From an uncultured Veillonella sp. (lineage in GTDB: Bacteria; Bacillota; Negativicutes; Veillonellales; Veillonellaceae), in assembly GCF_937981445.1 (NCBI RefSeq), contig NZ_CALJON010000009.1:1-57653 (forward strand): a stretch of DNA of 57,653 bases, written 5' to 3'. Below the pieces are notes generated by a model. It saw only the letters and a program-made list of their open reading frames with translations. It ran no database searches and had not been told where the DNA came from. Positions 52,053 through 57,653 of the stretch are shown one piece after another. The position numbers were made by a program, and so were the translations under genes. The first letter of the stretch is position 1; the number at the start of each line of letters is the position of its first letter.

Positions 52053-53318
52053 TTACTTATTTTCTAGAAGTGGCACAGTGTAGGAACCATGAGGCATCAA
52101 AATAATAGGTGCATCAGCGCCCAATTTAGCTTCTGCCATTTTTAAAGCTTCTTCTACAGAATGTACTGGTGTAAAGAAGGCTTCTTTAGCATATTCATCG
52201 GGAAGCGTCGACAAGAGATAAAATTCTGCTTTTTTCATTAAGCGCGTCACAGCATACGCCTTATGGCGGCCAATTTGGAAATCTTTGCGTACGGAGTCTT
52301 CTATAGCTTGAATGGAGTGGTAATTATGTACGGTCTCGTCAAAAATTGCCGATCCAGAGCCTTCACGACACTCAGCTAATAAAATAACCACACCACCTGG
52401 CGCTACAGCCTTTACCGCATTATCCATGGTCTTTTGCATTTGATAAATATTAATATCTTTTGGATAGCCACCAGTAGATGCAATTACAATGGGAGCCAAG
52501 TCTTTAATAGGCACGCCATTTTGCTTATTAACAAAATCACAGGCTGCCTTATGTGCTGTAATATAATGGCCCGCAAATACACCAGTAAATTCCTTTTCCC
52601 CATTTAATACTACATTTAATAGGAATGTTGGTGGACAAAAAGCAACGCCTTCAATTTGATCATCATAAATTGGATTCCCATCAAGTTCGCCAATAGCCGC
52701 CTTATCATCAAGCATTAAGCTGTGATTTTTACGAATTGTTTCATACGATGCAACGCCTGGAAAAATAGCTTTTCGGCCACCGCCAAAACCAGCGAAAAAG
52801 TGATGTACTACAGAACCTGTACAAATAATATGATCTGCTTCTACAACATGTTTATTTAACTCTACACGCGTGCCAAAAGATGTTGTACCTACATATACAA
52901 AATCTTCCGCTTTTTTCGCATTAGAGTTGATTAATTGAATTCGATCAGCAATGGCTGGACTTACTTCCTGACGCATTTCTTCTTCCGTCATATCCCGATG
53001 CGTTCCAAGTGCAAATACAATTTTAATATGATCATCCTGTACGCCTAGTTCGTTTAAATAATCAACTAAAATAGGCATAAACACATGAGTATTTGCAATG
53101 CGCGTTGTATCATTGGCAATAATTGCCACCGTTTCGCCAGCCTTAATCAATTCTTTTAATGGTTTAGAATCAATGGGATGGTCAAATGAATCCCTAATAG
53201 CCTGCTCTGGATTGGGTAGCACAGGAGTCTCTGCCATGTGTAGCTCCCCAATAACACGCTTTTCATCTAATTTAAAATCAACAAAACCATCACCATAGTG
53301 AAAGGAGTATGCCTTCAT
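52053..53318 (-). CDS. larA: LarA-family nickel-dependent lactate racemase-like protein
   Basis: This 421-residue DUF2088/LarA protein belongs to a family that uses a nickel-pincer nucleotide cofactor to racemise lactate or related 2-hydroxyacids. Hallmarks are visible: ANDTTRIANTHVF near residue 70, IKIVFALGTHRDMT with the first catalytic His, the VVHHFFAGFGGGRKAIFPGVASYETI signature near residue 170 and ASTGGYPKDINIYQMQKTMDNA. Cofactor synthesis genes (larB, larC, larE) are not in the window, so they must lie elsewhere if this is a true racemase. GGGAGG precedes the ATG. The substrate is unproven; lactate fits a lactate-fermenting host. Confidence 0.85.
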   Translation of the reverse strand: MKAYSFHYGDGFVDFKLDEKRVIGELHMAETPVLPNPEQAIRDSFDHPIDSKPLKELIKAGETVAIIANDTTRIANTHVFMPILVDYLNELGVQDDHIKIVFALGTHRDMTEEEMRQEVSPAIADRIQLINSNAKKAEDFVYVGTTSFGTRVELNKHVVEADHIICTGSVVHHFFAGFGGGRKAIFPGVASYETIRKNHSLMLDDKAAIGELDGNPIYDDQIEGVAFCPPTFLLNVVLNGEKEFTGVFAGHYITAHKAACDFVNKQNGVPIKDLAPIVIASTGGYPKDINIYQMQKTMDNAVKAVAPGGVVILLAECREGSGSAIFDETVHNYHSIQAIEDSVRKDFQIGRHKAYAVTRLMKKAEFYLLSTLPDEYAKEAFFTPVHSVEEALKMAEAKLGADAPIILMPHGSYTVPLLENK

Positions 53319-53353
53319 ACTAAATACCTCCCTAAAACCTCATGTACTTTTGT

Positions 53354-53389
53354 AATATACAATAGTATATTAAATGTGAGTTTATTATA
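53354..53389 (-). promoter_or_regulatory. Predicted -10 box and inverted repeat upstream of the larA-like gene
   Basis: AATATAC (53354-53360) and GTATATT (53365-53371) are inverted copies around AATA. A minus-strand TATAAT (53384-53389) lies just upstream, so a protein bound at the palindrome would sit at the transcription start. A -35 box is not clear. Confidence 0.4.
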
Positions 53390-53444
53390 ACATATGGGGA
53401 GGATAGGGACTATAGAGTAATAACTAATTTTCTAAATCCCCAAT

Positions 53445-53471
53445 TTCTACTATATAAAATTTATAGTAGAA
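53445..53471 (-). terminator. Hairpin directly after the MFS gene
   Basis: TTCTACTATA (53445-53454) and TATAGTAGAA (53462-53471) are perfect inverted copies immediately beyond the MFS stop. The following minus-strand bases (ATTGGGG) have almost no T-tract, so efficiency is doubtful. Confidence 0.45.
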
Positions 53472-54689
53472 TTACTTAATTTTAACTAAATATAATGCAA
53501 TAGACCCAATAATAGGGAAAATTGCAATAACTAATAAAGCAGTCTGATAATTACCTGTAGCAGATAAAATTCCGCCTAATAGCATTGGTGCTGATAAGGA
53601 ACCTGCTTGATTAAACAAGTTAACAAATCCTGCTGTAGTTGCTCTTAAGTGATCTGGTGCCGCATTAATAACAAGGGCATTTGTTAATGCACTATACATA
53701 AAAGCACCTATTCCTAAAATAGCTCCAGTTATATAAAGCATATTCGCTTGGCTAGTATTAGCAAATATGATTAAAGCTGGTGCAAATAAGAATAAGCAAA
53801 GTGATGCTAAATGACTCTTTTGAATTGGTAAAATATCTGATAAGAAACCAATAGTAGGCTTAGATATTAAGGCTGCTAAACCATAAATAGTCATTATCGT
53901 TCCCGCAAAAATAGGCGTTACGCCTAAGTTTTTTACCATGTATAAATTAGTCCAATTAGTAACCCCCCAGGTAGCACCTGTAGCGAAAAATCCAGTTATA
54001 GACATTAATATGATATTTTTATTGCATATTAAATATTTTAAATTAGCTTTTAAAGATGTATTAATCCCTGGTTCACTTTTATTATTTTTAATATCTGACT
54101 CTATGCTGATTTTATCTCTAATAGGTTTAACTGTAAAAAATGATAGTAACATAACAATTAATGGCAATACTGCAGTTACTGCAAAAGCGACCCGCCAACC
54201 ATAATGAGTCGCAACATATGGTGCATATAAATTAATTGTTGAAATCCCAAATGAAGTACATGTTATAAAAATACCAACAGCTGTACCTCGTTGTTTACTA
54301 GAAAAATAATCTCCAATAGCACTTAGGCAAGAGGACTGTACAGGCCCCGAAACAATCCCTAATAAAAATCTTAGAACCAACCCCATAGTATAACTTGTAA
54401 TCATACTCATAAAACCAGTTATAATAGACATTGCTAGTAAACTAAATAAAATTGTCTTTCTATAACCAAATCTATCGGCCAACATACCTCCTGGTAAAAC
54501 CATCAAGGCATATCCAAAATAAAAAGCTGTTACATACGTTGTACCTTGAGTTACAGTAAAATTCATTGCATCGTTAACTATAGGCATAAGTGTAGACCAT
54601 GATAGCCTAGTCACAAAGCTTAATAAAAATGTAAGCCATACTGTAATTAATACTAATATCTGTTTTTTAGTAAATCCCTTTGAATTCAT
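53472..54689 (-). CDS. Major facilitator superfamily transporter
   Basis: This 405-residue protein has 12 predicted transmembrane helices. The MFS motif A-like loop between helices 2 and 3 (GGMLADRFGYRKTI) and the related loop between helices 8 and 9 (KPTIGFLSDILPIQ) are present. Helix 4-5 contains RFLLGIVSGPVQSSCLSAIGDYF, a pattern of the anion:cation symporter (ACS)-type organic-acid carriers. AAAGGAGAT precedes the ATG. It starts 12 bases after the FAD oxidoreductase stop, so the two are co-transcribed and the carrier probably imports the oxidoreductase substrate. Base composition is visibly more AT-rich than that of genes to the left. Confidence 0.88.
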   Translation of the reverse strand: MNSKGFTKKQILVLITVWLTFLLSFVTRLSWSTLMPIVNDAMNFTVTQGTTYVTAFYFGYALMVLPGGMLADRFGYRKTILFSLLAMSIITGFMSMITSYTMGLVLRFLLGIVSGPVQSSCLSAIGDYFSSKQRGTAVGIFITCTSFGISTINLYAPYVATHYGWRVAFAVTAVLPLIVMLLSFFTVKPIRDKISIESDIKNNKSEPGINTSLKANLKYLICNKNIILMSITGFFATGATWGVTNWTNLYMVKNLGVTPIFAGTIMTIYGLAALISKPTIGFLSDILPIQKSHLASLCLFLFAPALIIFANTSQANMLYITGAILGIGAFMYSALTNALVINAAPDHLRATTAGFVNLFNQAGSLSAPMLLGGILSATGNYQTALLVIAIFPIIGSIALYLVKIK

Positions 54690-54701
54690 ACCTAATCTCC
54701 T

Positions 54702-55955
54702 TTATATTAAAACCCCTTGACGTATTAATTCAGATTGAATCTCTACCACCGATACACTAGTTCTTTGCGTCATTAAGGCCGCAGCAACACCCGCTGCTTG
54801 ACCAGTTACCATTGAAGTTCCCATAACACGTAAAGATCCAAAAGCAACAGAGTCTGTACTCACTAATCTGCCTCCTACCCAGAGGTTTTTACAATCTCTT
54901 GCTTTTATTATTCCTAAAGGAATAGATGCATATTCATTATCGGGTAAGAGCTTATACTCAACAGCTCTATCACCTTTGTGTAATTCTACACTCCACGCTG
55001 CACGACCAATACTATCATTTCGTTTTACACAAGCCAAAACATCTTTTCCTAATAAGATCTCTTCCCCTATAACTCTTCGGCCCTCTCTAACCCCCAGTTG
55101 TGGTCCACTTTGAACTAGTTTAACGTTTTCACAACCTCTTATATATTTTCTAATAACGTCAACATATGAAAGAACCTGTTTTCTTAAATTGATTTCAGCT
55201 TTTGTTAAAGTCTCTCCATTTAAATGCTCAACAAAAACACTCGGAATAGTACAGTATCCAATAGTATCATGCTCGTGTTTGATTATCATCCCCTTTTCCT
55301 TAAAAATATTCTTTATACCATCTTTTTTAGCTTGTTTAATCGCATTTTCAATTTCTACATTCAATATATCCCGACTAGGCAAATTTGATAATTTAAACAC
55401 CATAGAAGCCTGTTGTGTATTGCCGTACTCATCTCCCCACACTATAGGCAAACCTAAATTTTGTATTAAATTTCCATTACCAGTAGTATCAATAAATTGT
55501 TTTCCTTCAATAACAAGCTCTCCATCATCATCAACACAAATAATACTATTAATCTGATGATTAACTGCATTCGCTTTAACAAATTGTGTATGTAAACGTA
55601 GTTCAGTCCCTGACTCCACTAAGAGTTCATCAAAAATTACTTTCATAATTTCTGGGTCAAACTTAATATTACTATTTCCAGTTGATTTTGATGGATATGG
55701 CTTTATATCAAAGCCATACTTCTTCATCTTATTCAAAAGAAGCTCTCCAACACCACCAATTACTAAGTCAGGATGTGTTCCCCTAGTATAAAACCCACAA
55801 AAAGCTGCTACCTGAGACATGGTAGCTTGTCCTCCAAACATGCCTTCTCGTTCTATTAATATGGTTTTAGCACAACTTTTACTCGCAGAAATAGCAGCTG
55901 CAATACCAGCGGGTCCCCCTCCTATAACTACAACATCATAATTAAATAAACGCAT
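54702..55955 (-). CDS. FAD-dependent oxidoreductase (FAD_oxidored family)
   Basis: This 417-residue flavoprotein has an N-terminal dinucleotide loop YDVVVIGGGPAGIAAAISASKSCAKTILIERE, then MFGGQATMSQVAAFCGFY with a possible redox-relevant Cys. The QFIDTTGNGNL strand and the C-terminal second FAD motif (NLWVGGRLVSTDSVAFGSLRVMGTSMVTGQAAGVAAALM) are typical of PF12831 proteins. There is no signal peptide, heme site or iron-sulfur motif. AGGAGGG precedes the ATG. It is the first gene of a two-gene unit with the MFS carrier and divergent from a LysR regulator. The substrate is unknown. Confidence 0.82.
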   Translation of the reverse strand: MRLFNYDVVVIGGGPAGIAAAISASKSCAKTILIEREGMFGGQATMSQVAAFCGFYTRGTHPDLVIGGVGELLLNKMKKYGFDIKPYPSKSTGNSNIKFDPEIMKVIFDELLVESGTELRLHTQFVKANAVNHQINSIICVDDDGELVIEGKQFIDTTGNGNLIQNLGLPIVWGDEYGNTQQASMVFKLSNLPSRDILNVEIENAIKQAKKDGIKNIFKEKGMIIKHEHDTIGYCTIPSVFVEHLNGETLTKAEINLRKQVLSYVDVIRKYIRGCENVKLVQSGPQLGVREGRRVIGEEILLGKDVLACVKRNDSIGRAAWSVELHKGDRAVEYKLLPDNEYASIPLGIIKARDCKNLWVGGRLVSTDSVAFGSLRVMGTSMVTGQAAGVAAALMTQRTSVSVVEIQSELIRQGVLI

Positions 55956-56075
55956 ATATTCCCTCCTTAAAATACCAATACATCTCTTGTTTATTACTAT
56001 ACAAAAAGTTTTTTAATTGGTAAAATTGTATTATTATATATTTTTAATAGTTTTTTTATATTAAAAAGAGGGTCT
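55956..56075. promoter_or_regulatory. Divergent promoter region between the FAD oxidoreductase and LysR genes
   Basis: These 120 AT-rich bases separate a LysR regulator from the operon it most likely controls. LysR proteins normally bind a T-N11-A site in such gaps. Candidate AT-rich dyads exist around 56012-56040, but none is decisive by eye. Confidence 0.5.
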
Positions 56076-56975
56076 ATGAATTTAAAGCAAATTGAAGCTG
56101 TTTTAGAAATAAATAAAACAAAAAATTTTACAACAGCAGCAGAAAATCTATTTATTTCTCAACCAACTTTATCTACTCATATTAAGCAATTAGAAGAAGA
56201 GCTAGAAATTGAACTTTTTAAACGGCATAAAAAAAGAAAAGTAGAGCTTACATCTGCTGGTGAAAAATTTATTATTTACGCTGAGCGCATTCAATCAAAT
56301 TTAGATAAACTCTCTTGGGCTATGAAAAAAATAGATACAAATACATCAGGGGAGCTAAGAATCGGCCTACTCTGGACATTTGGATATACTAGAATTAGAG
56401 AAACAATTCGAGAGTTTAGAAATAAATATCCTAACATAAAATTACTTTTTAAAATTGATGCAAGTGAAGTGTTAATTCAAGATCTTCTTCGTTATCAACT
56501 GGACTCTATTTTCATTACTGAGGCCAATAAAAACTCCTTATTTGGATTAAATGAAGAATTTAATCATTACTTAATTTCTCAAAGTAATTTAACGCTAGTG
56601 ATGAATAAAAATCACCCTTTAGCAACAAAAAAATATATTGAATTTGAAGATTTAGAAGGTGAATCTATATTAAATGTATCAAAACGTTCATCAATGTATC
56701 CCGAAATAACCCCACAATTAAAAAAAGAGCATGCAGCAATTATTGGTGAAAGCTCTCAAGCCGATATTATTTTTCAAATAGCAGAAGAAGCAATAGGAAT
56801 GGGGTTTTTAGCAGAAGAAACTTGTAAATATTTTAACAATCCAAATGTTGTTTCAATTCCATTATTCCCTCCAATTAAACGTAATATTTATTATGTCTGC
56901 AACCCTGAATCTGAAAACTCAAAATGGAGTAAATTATTTAAAGATTTTTTACTATCTAAAAATTCTACAACATAG
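56076..56975 (+). CDS. LysR-family transcriptional regulator
   Basis: This 299-residue LysR regulator has an N-terminal winged helix-turn-helix (LKQIEAVLEINKTKNFTTAAENLFISQPTLSTHIKQLEEELEIELFKRH, residues 3-52) and a C-terminal periplasmic-binding-protein-like effector domain from about residue 90. AGAGGG precedes the ATG. Its position, head to head with the FAD oxidoreductase-MFS pair, implies control of that pair in response to its substrate. Like them it is AT-rich with many AAA and TTA/ATT codons. Confidence 0.93.
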   Translation: MNLKQIEAVLEINKTKNFTTAAENLFISQPTLSTHIKQLEEELEIELFKRHKKRKVELTSAGEKFIIYAERIQSNLDKLSWAMKKIDTNTSGELRIGLLWTFGYTRIRETIREFRNKYPNIKLLFKIDASEVLIQDLLRYQLDSIFITEANKNSLFGLNEEFNHYLISQSNLTLVMNKNHPLATKKYIEFEDLEGESILNVSKRSSMYPEITPQLKKEHAAIIGESSQADIIFQIAEEAIGMGFLAEETCKYFNNPNVVSIPLFPPIKRNIYYVCNPESENSKWSKLFKDFLLSKNSTT

Positions 56976-57075
56976 TTAATAATATTAAAAATTTGTCTTC
57001 TAATTTAATTTAATAATTCTAATTCATTTAAAATCTAAAGTATTATTTTTAGTTATCATGAAACCCCAAACTTAC

Positions 57076-57110
57076 AAAAAAGACTATGCCTTTTGGCACA
57101 GCCTCTTTTT
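57076..57110. terminator. Terminator after the LysR gene
   Basis: An A-rich 5' arm and TATGCC (57085-57090), a TTTT loop, then GGCACAGCC (57095-57103) form a stem with two mismatches, followed by TCTTTTT on the plus strand and AAAAAA-complement T residues on the minus strand. It can work in both directions. Confidence 0.65.
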
Positions 57111-57164
57111 ATAAATCAGTAATTCCCTACCTAATAAGTTAGAGATACTCCTGCCTCCTTGGCT

Positions 57165-57345
57165 GGAAGCGACTCGTAAAATTGTTCCTCGTCAGAGTAA
57201 CAAAAAAAGAAGCCATGTCTTTTGACATGAGCTTTATTCCTTGCAACTTCCTGTTCTCAGCTGTGAATTCTTCTTCAAAGAATTTTACGCTGCGAACTAA
57301 AAGATTCGCACTCATTTGTGCGTCACTAACGTTCCTTCAAATGAG
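57165..57345 (-). ncRNA. Structured element A: three hairpins plus terminator (candidate small RNA or palindromic repeat)
   Basis: Read right to left (minus strand): hairpin 3, CTCATTTG/CAAATGAG (57311-57318 with 57338-57345), with a 19-base loop; hairpin 2, TGCGAA/TTCGCA (57291-57296 with 57305-57310); hairpin 1, AATTCTT/AAGAATT (57266-57272 with 57278-57284); then a shared ACTTCCTGTTC segment and a CATGTC/GACATG hairpin followed by seven T (57202-57233). No ORF with a ribosome site matches it. It is paralogous to element B. Strand is inferred from the terminator. Confidence 0.5.
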
Positions 57346-57417
57346 GCTCTCTATTTATTCCAGACCGCTTCTATTGTGCTTATATCCATAGAGATACCTC
57401 TACTATTAACTCTTCTT

Positions 57418-57621
57418 GGAAGCGGCTGGACAGATGGATAATTCTCAAAATAACAAAAAAACAGCGACTTCCTGTTCGGATGCTGTGGACTTTTTCTAAT
57501 GTTCGCCTTTACCTTTATAAATACTTCCGTTCGAAGGCTGTGGACTTTGCTGCGCAAAGTCTTACACATCGAACTAAGCGATGTTCTATGTTTTATGCGT
57601 CGCCTTGCTCCTTTAAAACAT
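57418..57621 (-). ncRNA. Structured element B: diverged second copy
   Basis: Same architecture as element A with different stems: hairpin 3, ATGTTTTA/TAAAACAT (57588-57595 with 57614-57621), with an 18-base loop; hairpin 2, ACATCG/CGATGT (57566-57571 with 57579-57584); hairpin 1, GACTTTGC/GCAAAGTC (57543-57550 with 57554-57561); ACTTCCGTTC nearby; then terminator ACAGC/GCTGT (57461-57465 with 57482-57486) followed by seven T (57461-57455). An extra partial copy of the ACTTCC-GTTC-GCTGTGGAC segment sits at 57468-57490. The final 30 bases to the window edge (GGTGCCCTGGGAGG) may belong to another RNA or gene outside. Confidence 0.5.
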
Positions 57622-57653
57622 GAACCCTGCTTACCAGGTGCCCTGGGAGGATA

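Noticed and set aside
57182..57569. Short ORFs of about 70 residues on both strands at the right end
   Set aside because: They have no ribosome sites or recognisable composition, and they cross hairpins and terminators of the structured repeat elements.
57560..57653. SRP RNA, 6S RNA, tmRNA or rRNA gene at the right edge
   Set aside because: I compared remembered core motifs (SRP domain IV, tmRNA ends, 5S) and found no match. The last 30 bases are too few to judge.

Overview
The window looks like chromosomal DNA of a diderm Firmicute of the class Negativicutes, most likely Veillonella or a close relative. This is inference from gene content, since no rRNA or tRNA lies inside. Firmicute-type genes (yybS/DUF2232, gdpP, rplI and dnaB in one block, RNase J, a DUF1659/DUF2922 pair) occur together with an outer-membrane YadA-type trimeric autotransporter. 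Most genes have strong AGGAGG-like ribosome binding sites, and several starts are corrected below on that basis.

Layout, left to right. 1-5.1 kb (minus): a molybdopterin oxidoreductase cut by the window edge, an Ldh2-family dehydrogenase and a secreted M48 protease. 5.1-12.5 kb (minus): yybS-gdpP-rplI-dnaB, with RNase J upstream carrying a long basic N-terminal tail. 13-20.8 kb (minus): a uracil-DNA-glycosylase-like protein, DedA plus a GT39 glycosyltransferase, purA, purB and the DUF2922/DUF1659 pair. 21-24.7 kb (plus): class Ia ribonucleotide reductase nrdAB behind a structured leader with an intrinsic terminator. 24.9-27.7 kb: an M20 amidohydrolase divergent from a DcuC-type carrier. 28-34.9 kb (plus): a chorismate operon (DAHP synthase, aroB, aroA, aroC, an aroE-aroK fusion, aroQ) that supplies all seven steps. 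It is preceded by an unannotated 30-residue Tyr/Phe-rich leader peptide and a complete transcription attenuator. 35.3-36.9 kb: the autotransporter. 37.3-40.7 kb (minus): fixC-fixX-fixA-fixB. 40.9-50.2 kb (minus): a sulfate uptake and reduction block, cysP-T-W-A, aprA-aprB, cysD-cysN. 50.9-51.9 kb (plus): an envelope protein with an octapeptide-repeat N-terminus, downstream of a perfect Fur-box palindrome. 52-53.3 kb: a LarA-like protein. 53.5-57 kb: an AT-richer module of MFS carrier and FAD oxidoreductase, divergent from a LysR regulator. 57-57.65 kb: non-coding DNA with two diverged copies of a three-hairpin element.

The most notable signals are: the Tyr/Phe attenuator of the aro operon; the twin hairpin elements at the right end, whose stems differ in sequence but keep pairing while their loops are conserved; the leader of nrdAB; in-frame tandem repeats inserted in ordinary proteins (AroA, AprA, the 50.9 kb envelope protein); and many short degenerate tandem repeats in intergenic gaps. 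No CRISPR array, tRNA, rRNA, intact insertion sequence or prophage was seen.
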